DNA of 6,654 bases from Fretibacterium sp. (GCA_016280565.1 JAEEGY010000199.1:1-6654), one strand, 5' to 3'. Shown: positions 1-3,892, numbered from the stretch's first letter. The notes: a model not told the origin generated them from the letters alone. Made by a program: numbers and translations.

Positions 1-98
1 TAATCTATATCCTCGTCCCGAAGATCCTTCAGCGCAAGAAGCGCCTTCCTTCTCTCCCGCCTCGTGCGGGGGTATTCACCTCGAAATTCCACGCTCAT
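1..98 (-). CDS. brnA: BrnA-type antitoxin, N-terminal part (runs off the left edge)
   Basis: Only the first 32 codons are in the window. The ATG (98-96, minus) follows an AAAGGAG ribosome binding site by about 10 nt. The peptide begins MSVEFRGEYP, continues with a very basic stretch (RTRRERRKA) and reaches LKDLRDEDID. The DEDID motif after a short helix is characteristic of BrnA (COG3514), which has this acidic signature in its N-terminal toxin-binding part and a ribbon-helix-helix DNA-binding domain further on. In the family, BrnA neutralises the RelE-like ribonuclease BrnT and represses the operon. Support comes from the overlapping upstream reading frame, which matches the C-terminus of BrnT, the usual gene order. 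The last two bases of the window (TA on the coding strand) could begin either Tyr or a stop codon, so whether the gene is full length cannot be judged. Without a whole BrnT it is probably an orphan antitoxin. Confidence 0.6.
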   Translation of the reverse strand, partial: MSVEFRGEYPRTRRERRKALLALKDLRDEDID

Positions 99-207
99 AA
101 AGTCTCTGCTCCTTTCTATTTGCAGACCGGGCCGAGATGAGCCGTATTACCTCAACATTATCCCGGCGCGTCCGCAGCCGGAGTGCGATCTCGCTTAATT
201 GTCGCAT
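76..207 (-). pseudogene. brnT: C-terminal remnant of BrnT toxin (5' end lost)
   Basis: This minus-strand frame of 43 codons (ATG 207-205, stop 78-76) overlaps the brnA start by 23 nt, as in intact brnTA operons. Residues 16-40 read DNVEVIRLISARSANRKEQR followed by LYERG. This is the C-terminal BrnT signature (family pattern roughly iRIISARkAtrkErk.Ye). BrnT proteins are normally about 90-100 residues, and the N-terminal half with the conserved F-x-W-D start is absent. The frame stays open a little further upstream (about 18 codons, to around 260), but that sequence is not BrnT-like. I infer that the gene was cut by a rearrangement; the first copy of the repeat module begins about 70 bp upstream, which may be connected. 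A very short but translated protein cannot be excluded, but it should lack the toxin fold. It is too short to appear in a standard 60-residue ORF screen. Confidence 0.6.
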
Positions 208-277
208 TTTATCACACTTTGGAGAAAATTTCCAAGGTGAGGAAGGACGTATAATGACCCCGACATTTCAGATGTCT

Positions 278-335
278 CCTCCTTGTCCCAGCGCCGCGAA
301 CGCCGGGATGACAAAGGGAGGGGATGTGGTATAAT
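278..335 (+). repeat. 58-bp REP-like repeat with promoter, copy A
   Basis: This 58-bp segment is identical, base for base, to 2095-2152. Its first 44 bases form an imperfect palindrome: CCTCC-TTGTC (278-287) can pair with GACAA-GGGAGG (310-321), with inner GCG/CGC arms. Its last part carries a promoter. Identity outside coding DNA between copies 1.8 kb apart suggests recent duplication, gene conversion or strong selection. The palindrome resembles REP/BIME-type sequences spread by RAYT transposases, but no transposase is in the window. Confidence 0.9.
308..335 (+). promoter_or_regulatory. Near-consensus promoter inside the 58-bp repeat, copy A
   Basis: ATGACA (308-313, five of six bases matching TTGACA), a 16-bp spacer, and TATAAT (330-335) preceded by TG plus one base at 327-329, an extended -10. 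The expected start is near 342. The only transcribed object before a strong terminator is a short RNA of about 70 nt, with no ORF. Confidence 0.65.
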
Positions 336-341
336 TTGCTT

Positions 342-412
342 ATCCAATTCATTGAGGGTCCTCCCCCTTTCTCATTGCCGTAAACAGTGAGTGTAGGGGG
401 ACCTCTTTTTTT
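342..412 (+). ncRNA. Candidate small RNA A (promoter-to-terminator unit)
   Basis: Transcription from the repeat promoter would start around 342 and meet a terminator ending at 412, giving an RNA of about 70 nt with a short 5' tail and a long hairpin. The tail and left arm (343-367) contain the pyrimidine-rich GTCCTCCCCC, which is anti-Shine-Dalgarno-like. No ORF of note lies inside. Unlike the second copy, I find no long complementary site in the window, so any target would be elsewhere. Start and end are predicted from sequence only. Confidence 0.45.
354..412 (+). terminator. Intrinsic terminator of small RNA A
   Basis: GAGG (354-357) and CCCCC (363-367) face GGGGG (396-400) and CCTC (402-405), with a further inner stem CTCATTG (371-377) with CAGTGAG (385-391) that includes one G-T pair. 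Seven T follow directly (406-412). Confidence 0.65.
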
Positions 413-417
413 ATATC

Positions 418-426
418 TGTTATAAT
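418..426 (+). promoter_or_regulatory. Extended -10 promoter after terminator A
   Basis: TGTTATAAT (418-426) matches the extended -10 consensus perfectly, although no good -35 is present. It sits 6 nt after the T-run, the same relative place as TGCTACAAT in the second module. It would transcribe the structured leader at 483-543. Confidence 0.45.
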
Positions 427-482
427 TTTATCTTGACCACGGAGCCATCATCTGAGGGACCGTATCAATACCACCGGCAGCC

Positions 483-543
483 GCTAAAGACTACATCGGG
501 CATCCCCCGATGTTGGTTCGTCTTTACGGGGCGAACACCCCGT
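483..543 (+). other. Structured RNA leader candidate, copy A
   Basis: A 10-base block GCTAAAGACT (483-492) is followed after one base by a 7-bp hairpin CATCGGG (494-500)/CCCGATG (506-512). Then come TTGG and a second stem TTCGTC (517-522)/GGCGAA (530-535), which competes with a perfect 6-bp hairpin ACGGGG (526-531)/CCCCGT (538-543). Copy B keeps the same 10-base block and junction lengths but has different, still-paired stems. No known riboswitch class is recognised. The stretch 427-598 has no convincing gene: a reading frame in phase with the 62-bp repeat ends in WRGGGMV but lacks a start codon with a ribosome binding site. Confidence 0.4.
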
Positions 544-598
544 CCCCCGGCTGTGCTCCGTTTTTTTGCTTTTTGACCGGCAGGTTTTCCGGCGGGCA

Positions 599-660
599 GT
601 CTGGCGGGGCGGAGGGATGGTTTGATATAATGGGCCGTGTGTGATTTCAACGAGGAGGAG
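599..660 (+). repeat. 62-bp repeat with promoter and ribosome binding site, copy A
   Basis: This segment matches 2438-2499 at 60 of 62 positions; the differences are at 617 and 619. It contains an extended -10, TGATATAAT (623-631), and ends in GAGGAGGAG (652-660), a strong ribosome binding site. In this copy no gene follows: the nearest start, GTG at 662-664, meets TAA two codons later. It is therefore an orphan promoter/translation-start cassette, while the other copy feeds a TA operon. Confidence 0.85.
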
Positions 661-671
661 GAGTGCTTTAA

Positions 672-736
672 GGCTCCCTCTCTGAGGGAGTACCCACAGG
701 GCACAGGCTGTTGAGCGCAAGCGAGACTGAGGGAGT
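672..736. repeat. GAGGGAG palindromic repeat
   Basis: CTCCCTC (674-680) pairs with GAGGGAG (684-690) across a 3-base loop. CTGAGGGAGT recurs at 727-736. In between lies a small GC hairpin (GAGCGCAAGCG region, 713-723). From memory, units of the form GGCTCCCTCT...GACTGAGGGAGTT are common dispersed repeats in clostridial genomes. No coding potential is seen from 661 to 792. Confidence 0.55.
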
Positions 737-792
737 TTTATTCGGGGGAAGTTTAGAACGCGCAGGCGCACCGGCCTGGCGCCGAAATGTTT

Positions 793-857
793 GAGCGGCT
801 GCTGTCCATCTCCGCGGGCACATTTGGTCCGTGCTGCGCTTCGCGTCGCAGCCGCTC
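793..857. repeat. 10-bp inverted repeat downstream of the secreted-protein gene
   Basis: GAGCGGCTGC (793-802) and GCAGCCGCTC (848-857) are perfect inverted repeats with a 45-bp GC-rich interior that can fold further (GCGCTTCGCGT, 836-846). It lies 20 bp beyond the stop of the minus-strand gene at 877-2010 and might act as a 3'-end hairpin, but no T-run follows in the minus direction. The function is unknown. Confidence 0.4.
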
Positions 858-876
858 TTGTTGGTTTCCTCGCCCG

Positions 877-901
877 TCACCGTGATCCCATCACCGTGAT
901 C
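877..901. repeat. 11-bp direct repeat at the 3' end of the gene
   Basis: TCACCGTGATC occurs at 877-887 and again at 891-901 (period 14). The first copy includes the stop codon of the secreted-protein gene. It looks like a small slippage duplication that changed the reading frame at the C-terminus. Confidence 0.7.
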
Positions 902-2010
902 TCAAGAGGCTTACTGATGTAGTACCAATTCAAATGGGCGTTCGCGTTGTTCAGGTAATAGCCCAGGCGGAACGTCGCCGTTCCGGCCTTATTCGCAATG
1001 ATCGATCCGTCCGTACCACTATGCTTGAAACCTTCAGTGCGGAGGACTGATGACGGATCATCGGAGAAAATATAGTCAAATGTGCATCCTTCTTTCCCCT
1101 TCACCGCTATCTTTTCACCCACGGACAGGGTGATCGTGTTCTTGTCGCTGCCCGTTGTGATGGATTTGCCGTCCGGAGGCAGAAGGATGAGCCCCTCATC
1201 GCTGGCGATGCTGGGGAAGAACAGCCAGCGGTATGCGACATCATCGCCATCCTTGCGTACGCACACCTCCATTCCACGGAAGTCCTGTTCCGCGATGGGT
1301 TCGCTCAGCGTGTTGGTCAGAGGCGCGCCCGCATAGGCCTTCCAGTTTGAGCCATCTGACCACTCGTATGTCTCCCAGGCTGTTCCCGAATCAAAGGCCA
1401 CCAGGAGACGGACGTTTTCGACAGCCACTGGCGTCGTCGTGTCATCGGACATGACCATGCTCACCGCAAAGCCCGTGATGGCCTTGCTGCTGTCGCGGTT
1501 CAGCGTGATGTAGGGAACGGCCGCCGTAAGCTGATCTTTCGTGCTGATAAAGTTGGGCAGGGTGGCCTCTCCATCCTGCAGGTCCGTCGTGCCGTCAAAG
1601 CTCCAGGAGACCTTCTTTCCGTTGAGGCTTCCCCCGGCCACGGCATTGCCCCAAAATGGGGTTTGTGAAAGATAGCTAAGCGGTTTCCCTTTCTCCATAT
1701 CCTTCTCGAGAGCTACACTTGCGCTCCCGTTTGTAACCGTTTTATCCGGATCTTCACCCTCCGCGTACTTGAAGCTTCCGTTGACGGTGATCGTTCCTTT
1801 CGCGTTCATGTGGAGATCGTTTGCCACAACCTTGCTGTCAAGTTCCAGAACAAGGCAATCAAACAATGCTGTGTCGTAGTCCGGCTTGTCGTCGAACAGG
1901 CAAACCTGCGAGGAATACCAGCTGAAGAGCTTAAACTCCGCAGCCCCCGCCGCCGGTGCGAAGGACAGCAGCGTGGCGAGCAGCAGGATTCCGCATAAAA
2001 CTTTCTTCAT
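877..2010 (-). CDS. Hypothetical secreted protein with C-terminal BIG2-like region
   Basis: This gene encodes 377 residues; I do not recognise the family. I chose the ATG at 2010-2008 (MKKVLCG...) because it begins a classical signal peptide: a Lys-rich start, a hydrophobic core LLLATLLSFAPA (residues 9-20), and a likely cleavage site after AAGAA (about 24). The frame also opens nine codons earlier, but that would bury the signal. GGGAGGT lies 10 nt upstream of the chosen ATG. The mature part is beta-rich, acidic and low in Cys. Residues about 292-373 (TITLSVGEKIAVKG ... NKAGTATFRLG ... PLEITV) fit a bacterial Ig-like (BIG2) pattern: a first strand plus GE, an SDDPS turn, an AGTATF strand and a final strand. 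The middle is aromatic-rich (AWETYEWSDGSNWKAY) without a known catalytic motif. There is no sortase signal and no C-terminal membrane segment. The last codons contain a short tandem duplication that sets the stop. It lies between the two repeat modules, with its own promoter. It may be a cell-surface or periplasmic protein. Confidence 0.8.
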   Translation of the reverse strand: MKKVLCGILLLATLLSFAPAAGAAEFKLFSWYSSQVCLFDDKPDYDTALFDCLVLELDSKVVANDLHMNAKGTITVNGSFKYAEGEDPDKTVTNGSASVALEKDMEKGKPLSYLSQTPFWGNAVAGGSLNGKKVSWSFDGTTDLQDGEATLPNFISTKDQLTAAVPYITLNRDSSKAITGFAVSMVMSDDTTTPVAVENVRLLVAFDSGTAWETYEWSDGSNWKAYAGAPLTNTLSEPIAEQDFRGMEVCVRKDGDDVAYRWLFFPSIASDEGLILLPPDGKSITTGSDKNTITLSVGEKIAVKGKEGCTFDYIFSDDPSSVLRTEGFKHSGTDGSIIANKAGTATFRLGYYLNNANAHLNWYYISKPLEITVMGSR

Positions 2011-2054
2011 GGTGAAACATACCTCCCATAATTTCAAAATCGTAAACTGAACTG

Positions 2055-2063
2055 ATTATAGCA
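2055..2063 (-). promoter_or_regulatory. Extended -10 promoter of the secreted-protein gene
   Basis: On the minus strand TGCTATAAT (2063-2055) is a perfect extended -10, 45 nt before the chosen ATG. No clear -35 lies upstream, where the sequence is GC-rich. Confidence 0.6.
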
Positions 2064-2094
2064 TGGAGCCCCGGGCCACCTGGCGCGGGGGCCC

Positions 2095-2152
2095 CCTCCT
2101 TGTCCCAGCGCCGCGAACGCCGGGATGACAAAGGGAGGGGATGTGGTATAAT
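2095..2152 (+). repeat. 58-bp REP-like repeat with promoter, copy B
   Basis: This copy is identical to 278-335. The flanking bases differ at once on both sides (T versus C before; TTGC versus GATC after), so the repeat edges are sharp. It carries the same promoter: ATGACA (2125-2130), a 16-bp spacer, and TGG-TATAAT (2144-2152), with a start expected near 2159. Confidence 0.9.
2125..2152 (+). promoter_or_regulatory. Near-consensus promoter inside the 58-bp repeat, copy B
   Basis: ATGACA, a 16-bp spacer and an extended -10 TGGTATAAT. It should fire the short RNA that ends at the terminator at 2175-2224. Confidence 0.65.
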
Positions 2153-2158
2153 GATCTC

Positions 2159-2224
2159 ATCATGATAGGTTTTCCTCCCCTTTCCCGGTAACGCGAATGC
2201 CGGGGCCTAAAGGGGAGCTTTTTT
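2159..2224 (+). ncRNA. Candidate antisense-acting small RNA B
   Basis: A transcript from the repeat promoter (start near 2159) to the T-run ending at 2224 would be about 66 nt. Its 5' segment CATGATAGGTTTTCCTCC (2161-2178) is the exact complement of 2360-2377, the ribosome binding site and start codon of the small ORF at 2375-2464. The rest is terminator hairpin. Established type I TA RNAs such as OrzO and OhsC also use about 18-19 nt of contiguous pairing in trans, and IstR-1 pairs through its single-stranded 5' region. The inferred role is a translational repressor of the small peptide. The RNA itself is predicted, not observed. Confidence 0.5.
2175..2224 (+). terminator. Intrinsic terminator of small RNA B
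   Basis: A perfect 9-bp stem CTCCCCTTT (2175-2183)/AAAGGGGAG (2209-2217) encloses CCCGG (2184-2188)/CCGGG (2200-2204). One C and six T (2219-2224) follow. This is the clearest rho-independent terminator in the window. Its left arm overlaps four bases of the antisense segment. Confidence 0.8.
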
Positions 2225-2225
2225 A

Positions 2226-2234
2226 TGCTACAAT
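2226..2234 (+). promoter_or_regulatory. Extended -10-like promoter for the small-ORF leader
   Basis: TGCTACAAT (2226-2234) differs from the extended -10 consensus by one base and begins just 2 nt after the T-run. A start near 2241 would give a leader of about 135 nt before the small ORF. There is no good -35. Confidence 0.4.
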
Positions 2235-2286
2235 CAAAAATGACTGCACAGTCGGCATGAATAGGTACCGCGATGCTCCGGGGGGG

Positions 2287-2345
2287 GCTAAAGACTTTGC
2301 GGAAACTAAAAATCTCCGCATTGACTCGTCCGTCGCGGGACGGGT
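2287..2345 (+). other. Structured RNA leader candidate, copy B
   Basis: GCTAAAGACT (2287-2296), one base, the hairpin TGCGGA (2298-2303)/TCCGCA (2315-2320), then TTG and an 8-bp stem ACTCGTCC (2324-2331)/GGACGGGT (2338-2345) with one G-T pair. The 10-base block, the one-base spacer and the TTG junction match copy A (483-535), while the stem sequences differ with pairing kept. A further small hairpin CCTT (2348-2351)/AAGG (2358-2361) would cover the start of the AAGGAGG ribosome binding site, so the leader may control access to it. Confidence 0.45.
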
Positions 2346-2359
2346 ATCCTTTTCGCGAA

Positions 2360-2377
2360 GGAGGAAAACCTATCATG
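2360..2377 (+). promoter_or_regulatory. Ribosome binding site and start codon, antisense target
   Basis: AAGGAGG (2358-2364) is a strong ribosome binding site about 10 nt before ATG 2375-2377. The 18 bases GGAGGAAAACCTATCATG are the perfect reverse complement of 2161-2178. A chance 18-bp match within about 200 bp is very unlikely. Confidence 0.85.
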
Positions 2378-2464
2378 GCAAGACTGCACAAACGCCGTCT
2401 GGTCCTCTATCTGAGGCTGGGCCGCTGGGTCATCGTCGTCTGGCGGGGCGGAGGGGTAGTTTGA
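2375..2464 (+). CDS. Small basic hydrophobic peptide, putative type I toxin-like
   Basis: This 29-codon ORF starts MARLHKRRLVLYLRLGRW, continues VIVVWRGG and ends in GVV. I recognise no family. It has six Arg, one Lys and no acidic residue (net charge about +7). A hydrophobic/aromatic core (LVLYL, then WVIVVW) could insert in a membrane. Length and composition resemble type I toxins such as TisB (29 residues). The start is chosen because it has a strong ribosome binding site and is exactly the end of the 18-nt antisense target; an in-frame ATG at 2273 would give 63 residues but has no good site. The last eight codons lie in the 62-bp repeat, and the stop overlaps the next promoter. In copy A the same frame ends WRGGGMV but has no start. 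It could alternatively be a leader peptide for the downstream TA operon. Coding status is unproven. Confidence 0.45.
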   Translation: MARLHKRRLVLYLRLGRWVIVVWRGGGVV

Positions 2465-2499
2465 TATAATGGGCCGTGTGTGATTTCAACGAGGAGGAG
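2438..2499 (+). repeat. 62-bp repeat with promoter and ribosome binding site, copy B
   Basis: This matches 599-660 at 60 of 62 positions. It supplies the C-terminal codons of the small ORF, an extended -10 (2462-2470) and the GAGGAGGAG ribosome binding site (2491-2499) used by the following antitoxin gene. The similarity stops right after the ribosome binding site. Confidence 0.85.
2462..2470 (+). promoter_or_regulatory. Extended -10 promoter of the RelB-like/YafQ operon
   Basis: TGATATAAT (2462-2470) is a perfect extended -10 lying 35 nt before the antitoxin ATG, with a start expected near 2477 and a leader of about 30 nt. There is no -35 match in the GC-rich spacer. The antitoxin may autorepress here, as is usual for the family, but no operator palindrome is obvious. 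Confidence 0.6.
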
Positions 2500-2505
2500 C
2501 TAACG

Positions 2506-2700
2506 ATGCCAGTTGCCGCAGTTAAACGAAAAAAAACATATACATTGCCTTTTGTGATGGAGTATGGGGCAGACTGTTCCACTGGAGAGCCCAACGCGGA
2601 GACAATGGCCGCGATGAGGGAGGCGGAACGTATTGAGAATGACCCCTCCGTAAATGGATATGATGACCTTGACGTCTTATTTGCCAGTTTGCGCCAATGA
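2506..2700 (+). CDS. RelB/DinJ-like type II antitoxin
   Basis: This 64-residue protein begins MPVAAVKRKKTYTLPFVMEY and ends REAERIENDPSVNGYDD followed by LDVLFASLRQ. The C-terminal part (about residues 36-64: helix, then P-S-V-N-G-Y-D-D-L-D-x-L-F) is the typical toxin-wrapping tail of RelB/DinJ-like antitoxins that pair with RelE/YafQ toxins. It is shorter than the usual 80-90 residues, and I see no clear ribbon-helix-helix at the N-terminus, so DNA binding is uncertain. The ATG at 2506 is chosen because GAGGAGGAG lies 6 nt upstream; the upstream in-frame GTG (2476) would start inside the ribosome binding site leader. It overlaps the toxin gene by ATGA (2697-2700), so the two are translationally coupled. 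Its promoter and ribosome binding site are both carried by the 62-bp repeat. Confidence 0.8.
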   Translation: MPVAAVKRKKTYTLPFVMEYGADCSTGEPNAETMAAMREAERIENDPSVNGYDDLDVLFASLRQ

Positions 2701-2987
2701 GGAAGACAAAGTATACGGTAAAACCAACGGCGCAGTTTCGGAAGGATTATAAACGCGCTGTCAGGCAAGGACGAAATATCGAACTGCTCGAAGAGGTCAT
2801 TGCCCTCCTCGCCGAGGGGAAACCGCTTCCTCCCCATAATCGGGATCATCCTCTGACTGGCAACTGGCTTGGACACAGAGAATGTCATATTCAGCCGGAT
2901 TGGCTGATGCTTTATCGCATAAAAGAGAATATGTTGGTCCTGACCCTGGTTCGCACAGGGACACACAGCGACCTGTTGAATAAATAA
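2697..2987 (+). CDS. yafQ: YafQ-family mRNA interferase toxin
   Basis: This 96-residue protein has the usual length for YafQ (RelE superfamily), a ribosome-dependent endoribonuclease that cuts mRNA at in-frame codons and is held inactive by its antitoxin. The signature runs HPLTGNWLGHRECHIQPDWL (51-70), then MLYRI (71-75) and LVRTGTHSDLL (84-94). Residues equivalent to the E. coli YafQ active site are present: His51, His64, Asp68, Trp69, Arg86 and His90. The position of E. coli Phe91 is Leu94 here. The N-terminal basic part (RKDYKRAVRQGR) would bind RNA. The start overlaps the antitoxin stop by 4 nt. I expect a functional toxin, since all key residues but one are kept. A convergent hairpin terminator follows. 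Confidence 0.9.
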   Translation: MRKTKYTVKPTAQFRKDYKRAVRQGRNIELLEEVIALLAEGKPLPPHNRDHPLTGNWLGHRECHIQPDWLMLYRIKENMLVLTLVRTGTHSDLLNK

Positions 2988-3026
2988 AATCCAGTCTTCA
3001 TGGCATGAAAAAACCTCATCAAAACA

Positions 3027-3056
3027 GCGCAGTCCGGTTTTTACTCCCGGCTGCGC
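3027..3056. terminator. Bidirectional hairpin between convergent genes
   Basis: GCGCAG-T-CCGG (3027-3037) pairs with CCGG-CTGCGC (3047-3056) across a 9-base loop, a 10-bp stem with one bulge. It separates the toxin gene (plus) from the HAD gene (minus). In the minus direction TGTTTTG follows; in the plus direction the tract is TCCGTTTAT, so termination is probably better for the HAD gene. CCCGGCTGYGCTCCGTTT here (3046-3063) also occurs at 546-563 in module A. Confidence 0.55.
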
Positions 3057-3109
3057 TCCGTTTATCCCCCCGGCCGACGGATGGTAACGTAGGGGCAGGG
3101 GAGGAGCGC

Positions 3110-3892
3110 TCAAATCTTCTCAAGGATGTCCTGGAACAGGTGCTCCACGGTGTCCGTCTCTATCTTTGCGATGGCGCGGATCTCCGGCTTCGCGCTTTTG
3201 ACGGCTGCGGGATATCCCACCAGCTCCAGCATCTCCCTGTCGTTCTCGTTGTCGCCAATGGCCAGGCACTCCCGGGGGGAAATGTCCAGCTCACGGAGCA
3301 CGCGGGCCAGCGCAGAGCCCTTGTTGACGCCGTGGGGCATGGTGTCCATCCACACAAGGCCGCTGGTGACGACAGCGCAGCGGCTGCCGAACATATCCCG
3401 CCAATACCGCCCGTCGCCCACGCCCTCCCGCTCATAGACGGACACCTTCATGTAGTCCTCCTCCGTGTTCAGGATGTCGGGGACGACCTCAATGTCATAC
3501 TTCACCACGTCGTTCAGGTAGTGATAAAAATCCGGGTCCTTGGGCTGGATATACTCCTTCATGAGCCCGGCCACCATCACCTCCGCGCCGTCCTTCCGTA
3601 TCACCGCGCGGATGATGTCCTGCCCCAGCTCCCGGTCCATCCGCTCCCGGTGCAGCAGGCGGTCGTGATAAAAACTGAAGCAGCCGTTCTCGCACAGATA
3701 TCCGATCTGCTCCTTCACCGGGGCAAAAAGCCGCTGAAGGTTCCCATAGGGCCTTCCGCTCGCCGCGAAGAACAGGATCCCCTTCTCCTGGAGCCTCCGG
3801 ATGAGCTCAAAGGCCTCCGGCCGGAGCGATGTCGCCCCGCTCGGGACCATCGTGCCGTCTATATCGCTGGCGATGAGTTTTATTTTGGACAT
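3110..3892 (-). CDS. Cof-type HAD-IIB family hydrolase
   Basis: This 260-residue protein is a haloacid dehalogenase-like phosphatase with a Cof-type (IIB) cap, the usual length for the family. It has all four motifs: I, DIDGT (10-14; nucleophile Asp10, acid/base Asp12); II, AASGRP (43-48; Ser45); III, the Lys191 in GVNKGSAL; IV, GDNENDREM (213-221; Asp214 and Asp218 bind Mg2+). Residues of about 85-185 form the cap. Such enzymes dephosphorylate sugar phosphates, FMN or PLP in the cytoplasm; the substrate cannot be told from sequence. The ATG at 3892 (MSKIKLIASD) is chosen because motif I then sits at the usual place; the frame opens 20 codons upstream, but that stretch is Pro/Ser-rich and unlike the family. 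AGAGAGG lies about 10 nt upstream. It lies downstream of the binding-protein gene on the same strand, separated by a strong hairpin. Confidence 0.9.
   Translation of the reverse strand: MSKIKLIASDIDGTMVPSGATSLRPEAFELIRRLQEKGILFFAASGRPYGNLQRLFAPVKEQIGYLCENGCFSFYHDRLLHRERMDRELGQDIIRAVIRKDGAEVMVAGLMKEYIQPKDPDFYHYLNDVVKYDIEVVPDILNTEEDYMKVSVYEREGVGDGRYWRDMFGSRCAVVTSGLVWMDTMPHGVNKGSALARVLRELDISPRECLAIGDNENDREMLELVGYPAAVKSAKPEIRAIAKIETDTVEHLFQDILEKI

Noticed and set aside
278..660. Classic MITE with terminal inverted repeats (CCTCCT / AGGAGG)
   Set aside because: The inverted ends are only about 6 bp, are explained by palindrome and ribosome binding site sequence, and no target-site duplication is visible in either copy.
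2236..2345. Resemblance to a c-di-GMP-I (GEMM) riboswitch (GCACAG, GCGATGC-TCCGG, CTAAA)
   Set aside because: The GGGCAAACC and GACGCAAAGCC core and the tetraloop/receptor layout are not present; the match is limited to short scattered words.
2273..2464. 63-residue version of the small ORF from ATG 2273
   Set aside because: The extra N-terminal part runs through the hairpins, has no good ribosome binding site and looks non-coding; the ATG at 2375 has AAGGAGG.
2430..3113. Minus-strand 227-codon ORF opposite the TA pair
   Set aside because: It runs antisense through the RelB-like/YafQ genes and the repeat; the plus-strand pair has family motifs, overlapping start/stop codons and a ribosome binding site.
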